Assembly: GCA_005240015.1 (NCBI GenBank) | Contig: SBBV01000132.1 | Coordinates: 1-15,494, forward strand | From: Candidatus Odyssella thessalonicensis | GTDB taxonomy: Bacteria; Pseudomonadota; Alphaproteobacteria; Bin65 | Direction of reading: 5' to 3' | DNA: 15,494 bases | Part shown: piece by piece, positions 8,113 through 14,725 of the stretch | Layout of the letters: the number at the start of each line of letters is the position of its first letter | Numbering within the stretch: the first letter of the stretch is position 1 | The notes under the pieces: generated by a model | Told to the model about the DNA's origin: nothing | The model's input: only the letters and a program-made list of their open reading frames with translations | Database searches by the model: none | Program-made: the position numbers and the translations under genes

Positions 8113-8934
8113 TCACGCCACCTTGCAGGTGAGCCCGCCGTCGACGATGAGCTCGGCGCCGGTGATGTACTTGGCCTCGTCGGAGGCGAGGAACAGCGCG
8201 GCATAGGCGACGTCCCAGGCATCGCCCATCTTGCCCATCGGGCATTGCGCGTCGCGCCGGCGCACCATCTCCGCTTCGTTGCCGCCGTAGGAATCCTGGA
8301 TCGCGGCGCCGCGCACCATCGGCGTGTTCATGAGCCCGGGCAGGATCGCGTTGGCGCGGATGCCGTGCTTCGCATATTCGAGCGCCACCGAGCGCGTGAA
8401 GGGCAGGGCGGCGCCCTTGCTCACGCTGTAGGCGAGGTAGGAAACGCCCGACCAGCGGATGCCCGCCACCGACGAGATGTTCACGATGGCGCCGCGCAGC
8501 CCGTATTGGTTCGGCGCCTGCGCCATCATCACCGGCAGCACGTATTTGCAGGTCAGGAACATGCTCTTGATGTTGATGGCCGAGACGCGATCCCATTCCG
8601 ATTCGGGAAGCTCGACCGGTCCGCCGGTGACGGCGATGCCGACATTGTTGTGGAGCACGTCGATGCGGCCGCCGAACGCCGTGCGGCACGCGGCGACCAT
8701 CGCCTGCACCTGGTCCGCCTTGGAGACGTCGCAGGCGAAGACCTCGGCCGTACCGCCTTCCTTCTTGATGATGTCGGCGGTCTCGCGCGCGGCCGCTTCG
8801 TTGATGTCGCTGCACAGGACCTTGGCGCCTTCGCGCGCGAACAGCACGGCCGCGGCTTTGCCGTTGCCCCAGCCCGGGCCCGACGAGCCGGCTCCGGTGA
8901 CGATGGCGATCTTGTCCTTCAGGCGCTGCGACAT
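8113..8934 (-). CDS. Short-chain dehydrogenase/reductase (SDR), NAD(P)-dependent
   Basis: This 273-residue classical-type SDR has its nucleotide loop at 13-27 (TGAGSSGPGWGNGKA), NNVG at 96-99, and Asn121 in INIKSMF. The catalytic Ser is in NISSVAG (154/155), with Tyr169 and Lys173 in YSVSK. PGLMNTPM (199-206) and the C-terminal TGAELIVDGG strand complete the fold. Asp43 in CSDIN at the end of beta-2 favours NAD(H). The substrate alcohol or ketone is unknown. The glycine-rich loop is longer than the usual TGxxxGxG. The start is set at ATG 8934, preceded by GGGGAGAAGG; the frame is open farther upstream, but the extra residues are Arg-rich and not SDR-like. It lies 94 bp downstream of the TPR-protein gene on the same strand. 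Confidence 0.9.
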   Translation of the reverse strand: MSQRLKDKIAIVTGAGSSGPGWGNGKAAAVLFAREGAKVLCSDINEAAARETADIIKKEGGTAEVFACDVSKADQVQAMVAACRTAFGGRIDVLHNNVGIAVTGGPVELPESEWDRVSAINIKSMFLTCKYVLPVMMAQAPNQYGLRGAIVNISSVAGIRWSGVSYLAYSVSKGAALPFTRSVALEYAKHGIRANAILPGLMNTPMVRGAAIQDSYGGNEAEMVRRRDAQCPMGKMGDAWDVAYAALFLASDEAKYITGAELIVDGGLTCKVA

Positions 8935-9028
8935 GGCCTTCTCCCCTTGGGCGCGCCGAGATTGGCGGGGCGCGCGCGCCCGGGCAAGAAGCCGCCGGGC
9001 CAATGATACCGCGCCGATGACGCGAAGA

Positions 9029-9559
9029 TCAGGGCGCGCCGAGACGGCGCAGCGCCTCCTGCGGCTCCTTGAGGTTGGGCGCGAGCCGGCGCGCTTTCCG
9101 GTATTCCGCGATCGCCTCTTCGCGCTTTCCCATCATCTCGTAGACGCGGCCGCGGTTGTAGTAGGGCAGCGGCAAGGTCGGAATCAGGAACTGCGCGCGC
9201 GCGAGGTCGTCGAGCGCCTCCTGGAATTTCTTCTGCTGCGCGTAGACGAGGGCGCGATCGTGGTAGGCGCCGGCGTGGTCGGGCATGACCTCGATCGTCT
9301 TGGTGTAGTCGGCGATCGCGTCGTCGAGCCGGTTGGCTCGGCTGTAAAGCTCGGCGCGCATGTAGTGCATGTTGGCGAGATCGCGCCCGCTCGTTTCCTT
9401 GGCGTCGATCGCCTTGGTGACGAGGCGCAAGGCGTCGGCCGCGCGGCCCTTCTTCGCCGCCTCGAGCGCCGCCTCGTAGTCCGCCCGCGCGTCGGCGGCG
9501 GCGGGTCCGGTGAGCGCGAAAGCCAAACCGAGAAGTAACAGCAACGCTGCAATTCGCAT
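9029..9559 (-). CDS. Exported tetratricopeptide-repeat (TPR) protein
   Basis: This 176-residue protein has a clear Sec signal peptide: MRIAALLLLLGLAFALTGPAAA, with probable cleavage near AAA-DA at 22. The mature chain is a TPR solenoid of about four units, roughly at 25-57, 61-94 (AELYSRANRLDDAIADYTKT), 95-128 (AYHDRALVYAQQKKFQEALD) and 130-163 (YYNRGRVYEMMGKREEAIAE). Conserved Ala, Gly/Ala and Tyr positions fit the TPR helix pairs. Such proteins act as scaffolds in the periplasm or outer envelope; the partner is unknown. The Shine-Dalgarno is weak (GGTAA about six bases upstream of ATG 9559). Confidence 0.8.
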   Translation of the reverse strand: MRIAALLLLLGLAFALTGPAAADARADYEAALEAAKKGRAADALRLVTKAIDAKETSGRDLANMHYMRAELYSRANRLDDAIADYTKTIEVMPDHAGAYHDRALVYAQQKKFQEALDDLARAQFLIPTLPLPYYNRGRVYEMMGKREEAIAEYRKARRLAPNLKEPQEALRRLGAP

Positions 9560-9663
9560 CGGGTTACCGTAATGCGGGGGAATCGAGGGGAGCGCGGACG
9601 CAAGATAGTCAAGCGGTCCCGGCGCGGCAACGCGGGAAAATCCGGACCGGCCGCGGCGCGCAG

Positions 9664-10155
9664 CTAGAAATCCAAGGGCGCTCCGTCGATCACTTCCTTC
9701 ATGACGAAGAAGGTGCGCGTCTGCCTGACGCCGGGCACCGTGATGAGCCGCTCGCTGTGGATGCGGTGATAGCCGGCGATGTCGCGAATGCGGATCTTGA
9801 GGAAGTAGTCGAAGTCGCCCGCCACGAGGTGGCAGTCGAGCACGAAGGGAAGGGACTGAACCGCCTTCTCGAAGGCCGAGAAGCTTTCCGGCGTCGAGCG
9901 GTCGAGCACCACGCCGACGAGGACGAGCGTGCCGCGCTCGACCTTGCGGGCGGCGATGCGCGCCGCCACGCGCTCGATGAAGCCTTCGGCGAACAGCCGC
10001 TGCGTGCGGCGGTGGCAGGCGGCCGGGCTCATGTTGAGGCGGCGCGCGACCTCGGCGTTGGTCATGCGCCCGTTGCCCTGAAGCAGGCGCAGAATTCTGC
10101 GGTCGCCGCGATCGAGCTCGGGCGTGGAAGATTCTACCGCTATTTTCGCTCTCAT
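9664..10155 (-). CDS. acdR: Lrp/AsnC-family regulator, likely AcdR controlling acdS
   Basis: This 163-residue protein has the full Lrp/AsnC layout. An N-terminal helix-turn-helix (about 14-60) runs from LDRGDRRILRLLQGNGRMTN through EVARRLNMSPAACHRRTQRL to EGFI. A C-terminal RAM effector-binding domain (about 75-150) contains the family signature LVAGDFDYFLKIR and the VPGVRQTRTFFVMKEV strand. It is divergent from a gene with the residues of ACC deaminase across 130 bp. This is the known acdR-acdS layout, in which the Lrp-like AcdR controls acdS and binds ACC or related ligands. The symbol rests on that context and not on sequence-specific AcdR markers. The message may start at or near the ATG: AATAAT lies 6 bases before it on the minus strand. 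Confidence 0.75.
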   Translation of the reverse strand: MRAKIAVESSTPELDRGDRRILRLLQGNGRMTNAEVARRLNMSPAACHRRTQRLFAEGFIERVAARIAARKVERGTLVLVGVVLDRSTPESFSAFEKAVQSLPFVLDCHLVAGDFDYFLKIRIRDIAGYHRIHSERLITVPGVRQTRTFFVMKEVIDGAPLDF

Positions 10156-10285
10156 ACGAAGATTATTCGCTGATCGGGCCGATTGATACAGCTGTGTTCG
10201 AGTCCTTGGCGGCGGTTAGAAAGCACATTCCTGGCCTCCGGCGCTAGCCTCCGCGGCATCGTTTCCGCGATCCTCGGAGCGCCGC
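10156..10285. promoter_or_regulatory. acdR-acdS divergent regulatory region
   Basis: This 130-bp intergenic region holds both promoters. Near acdR there is an AT-rich AATAAT on the minus strand (10167-10162) and, just upstream, the perfect inverted repeat ATCGG-G-CCGAT (10173-10183). The repeat would sit in the acdR core promoter. It is a candidate operator, though Lrp-type sites are degenerate and this match is not diagnostic. GGAG seven bases before ATG 10286 serves as the acdS ribosome-binding site. I could not identify a convincing acdS -35/-10 pair. Confidence 0.4.
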
Positions 10286-11308
10286 ATGCTCGACCTCGAT
10301 GCCAAATTTCCGCGCCACAAGCTCACGTTCGGCCCGACGCCGATCGAACGGCTCGCGCGCCTCGCGCGGCATCTCGGCGGCGGCGTCGAGATCTACGCCA
10401 AGCGCGAGGACTGCAACAGCGGTCTCGCGTTCGGCGGCAACAAGCTCAGGAAGCTCGAATATCTGATACCCGAGGCGATCGCGCAGGGCTGCGACACGCT
10501 GGTGTCCATCGGCGGCGTGCAGTCGAATCACACGCGCCAGGTCGCCGCCGTCGCCGCGAAGCTCGGCATGAAATGCCGGCTGGTGCAGGAAAGCTGGGTG
10601 CCGTTCGCCGATGCGGTCTACGATCGCGTCGGCAACATCCTGATGTCGCGCGTCATGGGCGCCGAGGTCGAGCTCGTCGACCAGGGTTTCGACATCGGCA
10701 TCCGGGCAAGCTGGGAGCGCGCGCTCGACGAGGTGCGCGCGAGAGGCGGCAGGCCTTATGCGATTCCGGCCGGCGCCTCCGATCACCCGCTGGGCGGGCT
10801 CGGCTATGCCGGCTTCGCGGACGAGGTGCGGCGGCAGGAGGCCGAGCTCGGCTTCTCGTTCGATTACATCATCGTCTGCTCGGTCACCGGCTCGACGCAG
10901 GCCGGCATGGTCGTGGGATTCGCCCCCGACGGGCGGGCACGGCGCGTGATCGGCATCGACGCGTCGGGCACGCCCGATCAGACCCACGCGCAGATCTTGC
11001 GCATCGCGCAGGCGACGGCGGCGCGCGTCGGCCTCAACCGCGAGATCGGCGCCGAGGACGTCGTCCTCGAGCGCGACTATGCCGGGCCGCGCTACGGCGT
11101 TCCGTCCGACGCAACCAACGCCGCGATTCGTCTCTGCGCGCGGCTCGAAGGCATGATGACGGACCCGGTCTATGAAGGTAAGTCGATGCAGGGCATGATC
11201 GACCTCGTGAAGAAGGGCCGCTTTCCCGCGGGCGCGAGGCTGCTCTATGTCCACCTCGGCGGCGTGCCGGCGATCAACGCCTACAGCTACCTCTATCGCA
11301 ACGGCTAG
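10286..11308 (+). CDS. acdS: 1-aminocyclopropane-1-carboxylate (ACC) deaminase
   Basis: This 340-residue, full-length PLP enzyme of the tryptophan-synthase-beta fold cleaves ACC, the ethylene precursor made by plants, to 2-oxobutyrate and ammonia. Near-identity to classical AcdS is visible along the chain: [44 protein letters not shown] and [16 protein letters not shown]. With a constant +2 offset from the Pseudomonas enzyme, the key residues are Lys53 (PLP Schiff base), Ser80, Tyr296 and Glu297 (in PVYEGKSM) and Leu324 (in HLGGVPAI). The Glu and Leu pair separates true ACC deaminases from D-cysteine desulfhydrases, which carry other residues there. The divergent Lrp-type gene supports the assignment. 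The ribosome-binding site GGAG lies seven bases upstream. The product suggests life in contact with plant roots. Confidence 0.95.
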   Translation: MLDLDAKFPRHKLTFGPTPIERLARLARHLGGGVEIYAKREDCNSGLAFGGNKLRKLEYLIPEAIAQGCDTLVSIGGVQSNHTRQVAAVAAKLGMKCRLVQESWVPFADAVYDRVGNILMSRVMGAEVELVDQGFDIGIRASWERALDEVRARGGRPYAIPAGASDHPLGGLGYAGFADEVRRQEAELGFSFDYIIVCSVTGSTQAGMVVGFAPDGRARRVIGIDASGTPDQTHAQILRIAQATAARVGLNREIGAEDVVLERDYAGPRYGVPSDATNAAIRLCARLEGMMTDPVYEGKSMQGMIDLVKKGRFPAGARLLYVHLGGVPAINAYSYLYRNG

Positions 11309-11350
11309 GAGCGGCGTCGCAGGGCCTCCTTGACGCCCGCGGGATCCGAA

Positions 11351-11368
11351 GTTTACGTTTACGTCAAC
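11351..11368 (+). promoter_or_regulatory. ACGT-type inverted repeat upstream of the AbfD-like gene
   Basis: GTTTACGT-TT-ACGTCAAC is an inverted repeat with 8-bp arms and one mismatch, in otherwise GC-rich DNA, centred about 58 bp before the start codon. TTGACG (11330-11335) lies 15 bp before it and TATTCT (11391-11396) after it. From memory, ACGT-containing operators of this shape are bound by LiuR-type MerR regulators of acyl-CoA and branched-chain amino-acid genes. The regulator is not in the window. Confidence 0.45.
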
Positions 11369-11417
11369 GTTAGCCTCGATCGAGGCCCGCTATTCTCGCC
11401 GTCGCAGGGTGGCCGCC

Positions 11418-12977
11418 ATGTTGATGTCCTCCGCCGACTATCGCGACTCGCTGCGCCGGCTGCGGCCGCGCGTGTTCATCGAAGGGCGGGCCGTCGAGTC
11501 GATCGCCGACGATCCGGCGCTGGCGCCGGGCGTGGCGGCGATGGGCGTCGCCTACGATTTCGCGCTGCGCAACGAGTTCCGCCCGCTCATGATCGCCGAG
11601 CAGCACACCTCGCGGCGCGAGGTGAATCGCATGCTGCACATCAATCGCACCGCGACCGACCTCTTGACCAAGCTCGAGGCGGTGCGCCTGCTCTGCCAGG
11701 AGACCGGCTGCGCCCAGCGCTATCTCACGATGGATGCGTTCAACGCGCTGTTCCAGACCACCTGGCACATCGACCAGGAGCGGAAGCTCGGCCGCCACCA
11801 GCGCTTCGTCGAATACATGCACTGGGTGCAGGACGAGGACCTCACCACCGCCATCGCCATGACCGACGGCAAGGGCGACCGCTCGCTGCGGCCGCACGAG
11901 CAGGCGGTGGCCGATTCCTACGTGCACGTCGCCGAGCGGCGGAAGGACGGCATCGTCATCCGCGGCACCAAGGCGATCGTGACCGGGGCGCCCTACATGC
12001 ACGAGCTCCTCGTGCTGCCGTGCCGCTCGATGACCGAGGCCGACCGCGATTTCGCCGTGGCCTGCGCGGTGCCGCTCGATGCGCCCGGCGTCACGATCTC
12101 GGCGCGGCCGGCCGGACGGCCGGGCGAGAAGGCGGCGCTGTTCAGCGGCCGCTACGGACAGTCGCTCGGCGCGATCTTCTTCGACGACGTGTTCGTGCCC
12201 GAGAGGCGCGTTTTCCTCGATGGCGAATGGGAATGGTCGGGGCATTTGACGCGCACCTATGCCACGCATCACCGCCACACCTGCATCGCCGCCCGCGCCG
12301 GCTTCGGCGACCTCCTGATCGGCGCCGGCACCATGACGATGCAGGCCAACGGCCTCTCGCCCGAGATGGCGCCGCATCTGCGCGACCGCATGGTCGACCT
12401 GATCAAGACGGTCGAGGGCATCTTCGCGTGCGGCGTCGCGTCGTCGGTCTACGGGCTGCGCGATCCCGCCGGCAACATCGAGCCCGAGCCGGTCTACGCC
12501 AATATCGGCAAGCTCATGCTGGCGACGCAGATCTACGACATGCACCGCATCGCGCACGAAGTTGCGGGCGGCCTCATCGTGGCGCTGCCGGGCCCGGAGG
12601 AGGACCACAACCCGGCCACCGCCGGCTCGATCGCCGAGACGCTGAAGGGGCACCCCGATGTGCCCTACGCGCACCGCGCCAAGCTCGCCCGCTTCCTCGA
12701 GGACCTGACGGTCTCGCACACCGCGGGCTGGTACTCGACCATCAGCCTGCACGGCGGCGGCTCGCCCGAGGCGATGAAGATGGAAATCTTCCGCAACTAT
12801 CCGATCCCCGACAAGGTGGCACTCGTCGAGCGCCTGCTCGACCGCGGCCTCTTGCCGGGGCGGACGGACGGCGAGGGCAGGGCGCTCGCGCCGGTGGACC
12901 AGGCCGGCCGCTGCTGCCCGCAAGGCTGCCGCGTGCCGGAGCTGCCCGCGAGCCTCAGGAAGAACACGCGCAGCTAG
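11418..12977 (+). CDS. 4-hydroxybutyryl-CoA dehydratase (AbfD)/HpaB-fold flavoprotein lacking two Fe-S ligands
   Basis: This 519-residue protein of the 4-hydroxyphenylacetate 3-hydroxylase/4-hydroxybutyryl-CoA dehydratase family aligns end to end with AbfD. Shared segments are MLMSSADYRDSLRRL at the start, TMDAFNALFQTT (104-115), AMTDGKGDRSLRP (147-159), TKAIVTGAP (184-192), FGDLLIGAG (296-304) and STISLHGGGSPEA (440-452). Clostridial AbfD binds a [4Fe-4S] cluster through Cys99, Cys103, His292 and Cys299. Here the equivalents are Cys98, Tyr102, His285 and Ala292, so two cysteines are missing and the dehydratase chemistry is doubtful. An FAD-dependent oxygenase or dehydrogenase acting on an acyl-CoA or phenolic is more likely. 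The C-terminus ends in a Cys cluster, RCCPQGC (498-504). ATG 11418 is preferred over GTG 11409 because it gives the AbfD-like N-terminus and follows AGGGTGG. Confidence 0.82.
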   Translation: MLMSSADYRDSLRRLRPRVFIEGRAVESIADDPALAPGVAAMGVAYDFALRNEFRPLMIAEQHTSRREVNRMLHINRTATDLLTKLEAVRLLCQETGCAQRYLTMDAFNALFQTTWHIDQERKLGRHQRFVEYMHWVQDEDLTTAIAMTDGKGDRSLRPHEQAVADSYVHVAERRKDGIVIRGTKAIVTGAPYMHELLVLPCRSMTEADRDFAVACAVPLDAPGVTISARPAGRPGEKAALFSGRYGQSLGAIFFDDVFVPERRVFLDGEWEWSGHLTRTYATHHRHTCIAARAGFGDLLIGAGTMTMQANGLSPEMAPHLRDRMVDLIKTVEGIFACGVASSVYGLRDPAGNIEPEPVYANIGKLMLATQIYDMHRIAHEVAGGLIVALPGPEEDHNPATAGSIAETLKGHPDVPYAHRAKLARFLEDLTVSHTAGWYSTISLHGGGSPEAMKMEIFRNYPIPDKVALVERLLDRGLLPGRTDGEGRALAPVDQAGRCCPQGCRVPELPASLRKNTRS

Positions 12978-12993
12978 CTGACGCGGTCTCGCT

Positions 12994-13012
12994 GGAACCG
13001 CTTCGCGGTTTC
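12994..13012 (+). terminator. Short hairpin after the AbfD-like gene
   Basis: GGAACCGC-TTC-GCGGTTTC forms an 8-bp stem (one mismatch) with a 3-nt loop, 16 bases after the stop codon. No T-run follows, so it is at best a weak or Rho-assisted terminator. It directly precedes a much larger palindrome. Confidence 0.3.
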
Positions 13013-13018
13013 ACCACG

Positions 13019-13142
13019 CTCGTCATCCTGAGCGAAGCGAAGGACCTAGCTTCGGCGAGCAAGGCCTGCGCCGGCGATTAATATCGCCGGATGCAGTCTT
13101 TCTCGCATCGGCAAGGTCCTTCGCTTCGCTCAGGATGACGAG
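13019..13142. repeat. 124-bp nested palindrome ('VILSEAKDL'-type dispersed repeat)
   Basis: The outer arms (13019-13047 and 13114-13142) are 29-bp perfect inverted repeats containing GTCATCCTGAGCGAAGCGAA. The core CCGGCGAT-TAAT-ATCGCCGG (13071-13090) is a second perfect hairpin on exactly the same axis (13080.5). The segments between match at about half their positions. Translated, each arm yields the peptide VILSEAKDL, which is familiar from spurious ORFs in many genomes. This is a dispersed palindromic element and not a gene. It fills most of the 260 bp before the rhodanese gene. Confidence 0.85.
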
Positions 13143-13237
13143 GTAGGGTAGCTGCGCCTTGCCATGGTTAAGAGGACGCCCGCTTGACCGCTCTGGCGCG
13201 CCGCGCATGATGCGCGCCTCGTAGGGAGCCCGCAGCG

Positions 13238-13657
13238 ATGAAGCTCAGGAAAGGCATCAAGGAGATGGTGGCCGAGGCCGAGGCGGCCATCGAGACGATG
13301 ACGGTCGATCAGGTGAAGACCGCGCTCGACGATCCCGGCGTGCAGCTCGTCGACATTCGCGACGTGCGCGAGCTGTGGCGCGACGGCGGCATCCCCGGCG
13401 CCTTCCACGCGCCGCGCGGCATGCTCGAATTCTGGGTCGATCCCGAGAGCCCCTACCACAAGGACCTGTTCGCCTCGGGCAAGAAGTTCGTGTTCTTCTG
13501 CGCCGGCGGCATGCGCTCGGCGCTGGCGGCGAAGACCGTTCACGACATGGGCCTGGCGCCGGTTGCGCACATGGCGGGCGGCTTCGGCGCCTGGGTCAAG
13601 GCCGGCGGCCTCGTCGAGAAGAAGGAGCCGCCGCCGCCCAAGCCCAAGGCGGCGTGA
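13238..13657 (+). CDS. Single-domain rhodanese-like sulfurtransferase
   Basis: This 139-residue protein contains one rhodanese domain. VQLVDIRDVRELWRDGGIPG (35-54) is the usual first half, with the Asp-Arg and GxIPGA elements. FVFFCAGGMRSALAAKTVHDM carries the active-site loop CAGGMRS (Cys88-Ser94), and MAGGFGAWVKAGG closes the fold. The six-residue loop after Cys is the size used for sulfur substrates rather than phosphate or arsenate. The cysteine would carry the persulfide, and the acceptor is unknown. The tail EPPPPKPKAA is Pro-rich and probably disordered. GGGAG nine bases upstream supports ATG 13238. The next gene begins 12 bp after the stop on the same strand, so the two may be cotranscribed. 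Confidence 0.88.
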   Translation: MKLRKGIKEMVAEAEAAIETMTVDQVKTALDDPGVQLVDIRDVRELWRDGGIPGAFHAPRGMLEFWVDPESPYHKDLFASGKKFVFFCAGGMRSALAAKTVHDMGLAPVAHMAGGFGAWVKAGGLVEKKEPPPPKPKAA

Positions 13658-13669
13658 GGCGGTCCCGGC

Positions 13670-14452
13670 TTGGCCGGCCGCGACAAGATCGAGCCGTTCT
13701 GGGCGCGTCCGCCGCGGGGCAAGCGGCGCACCGCGCCTCCTTTGCTCGTGCCCGAGCGGGCGGCGGCGCCCGAACGCGACGCGCCGGCACCACCGCCTGA
13801 ACAGCCCGCCGCCTCGCCGCCGCCGGCCGCCGGCCCGCAAGAGCCTTCCTTCGCGGTTTCCAGCGCGGCGCGGCGCGAGACGATTGCGGCGATCGTCGCC
13901 GGCGACTCGCAGCCGGGGGAGCCGACGCCGGCGGAGCCGCCGCCGGTGCCGAGCCACGGCGGCTGGATCGAGCTCTCGTCGGAAGAGGCGGTTCGGCACC
14001 CGCTGTTCGGCGTGCACGGTTGGCTTGTTGCGATCGCAATTTTCGTGGCGCTCGGGCTCGCCCGCGCGCTCGTGGAGCTGATCGATTTCTGGGAGACCAC
14101 GGACCATGGCGGCCTCGCGGCCTGGATCATGGCCATCCTGCGCTCGGTCATGGCGCTCTGGGCGGCGCTGGTCTTGGGCTTGCTGCTCGGCCGCAGCCGC
14201 GCCTTTCCCACCAACTTCGCCGCCTACAGCATGGTCAACGTGATCTACCTCGTGCTGTTCGGCCTGGCCTTCGCGCACGTCACGCACGGCCGGGTCTTCG
14301 CCGGCGTGGCGGTCGCCATCGTGCTCAATCTCGTCGCCATCGCCTATGTCGTGCGCTCGCGGCGCGTGAACGTCACCTACCGCCACCGCATCCGCACGCC
14401 GAAGACGCCGGCACCCGCCACTGTCGCCACTGCCGAAGCCTCGCGCGCATAG
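13670..14452 (+). CDS. Membrane protein with Pro/Ala-rich N-terminus, DUF2569-like (TTG start)
   Basis: This protein is about 260 residues. Residues 1-112 are rich in Pro, Ala and Glu (runs such as APPPEQPAASPPPAAG) and are probably disordered in the cytoplasm. They are followed by four hydrophobic helices at about 116-138, 150-174, 186-205 and 208-228, and a basic C-terminus with SRRVNVTYRHRIR. The GVHGWL entry to helix 1, four helices and the closing SxRVxxTY resemble DUF2569 membrane proteins. Function is unknown. No ATG is available near the beginning. TTG 13670 (reading AGRDKIEPFWARPPRG) is preferred, with GAGGCGG upstream; GTG at about residue 27 is an alternative. It lies 12 bp after the rhodanese stop. 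Confidence 0.65.
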   Translation: MAGRDKIEPFWARPPRGKRRTAPPLLVPERAAAPERDAPAPPPEQPAASPPPAAGPQEPSFAVSSAARRETIAAIVAGDSQPGEPTPAEPPPVPSHGGWIELSSEEAVRHPLFGVHGWLVAIAIFVALGLARALVELIDFWETTDHGGLAAWIMAILRSVMALWAALVLGLLLGRSRAFPTNFAAYSMVNVIYLVLFGLAFAHVTHGRVFAGVAVAIVLNLVAIAYVVRSRRVNVTYRHRIRTPKTPAPATVATAEASRA

Positions 14453-14456
14453 CGCG

Positions 14457-14676
14457 TGATCCGTTCGAATTGGATCAAACTTTCATTGTTGTCCCGGCTG
14501 CAGCGCAGCACGCGCTCTTCCTTGCGCGTGGTGCGCTGCAAACCCGGGACTCAGGCGAGGCGCGGCTACCGCGCGGCGCGGCGGCAGGCTGTGGCCGTCG
14601 CCCCGCGTAGGTCCCGGGTCTGCGCAGCACCACGCCGCTGAAGAAGCGGCGTGCTGCAGCGCGCCCGGGACGACAT
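14457..14676. repeat. 220-bp modular palindromic repeat, copy B (inverted relative to copy A)
   Basis: This is the reverse complement of the element at 6457-6676, of the same length. It has a palindrome TGATCC-gttcgaatt-GGATCA at 14457-14477, a hairpin unit at 14491-14550, a ~60-bp spacer and a second hairpin unit at 14611-14671. The units are bounded by GTCCCGG(G) and CCCGGGAC. The TTCGAA centre (14464-14469) maps base for base onto 6664-6669 of copy A. It occupies most of the 273-bp gap between the convergent membrane-protein and exported-protein genes. No coding potential is apparent. Confidence 0.82.
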
Positions 14677-14725
14677 GATCATGTGGACCGGGTTCCGCGC
14701 GTAGCGCTGCCGCCTGGGCGAATTC

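Noticed and set aside
11418..12977. Naming the protein HpaB (4-hydroxyphenylacetate 3-hydroxylase) or AbfD
   Set aside because: The HpaB substrate-loop signature is not visible and two AbfD cluster ligands are missing; neither reaction is supported.
12994..13142. CRISPR array or intrinsic terminator
   Set aside because: There is a single palindrome with no direct repeat-spacer series, and no T-run follows the stems.
13023..13208. Frames containing VILSEAKDL as small proteins
   Set aside because: The peptide is the translation of both arms of the dispersed palindrome, which explains it fully.
6457..14676. The region between the two inverted 220-bp repeats as a composite mobile element
   Set aside because: No transposase or integrase lies between them, the enclosed genes are ordinary chromosomal types, and no flanking target duplication is recognisable. 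Two copies of a dispersed repeat explain the pattern.
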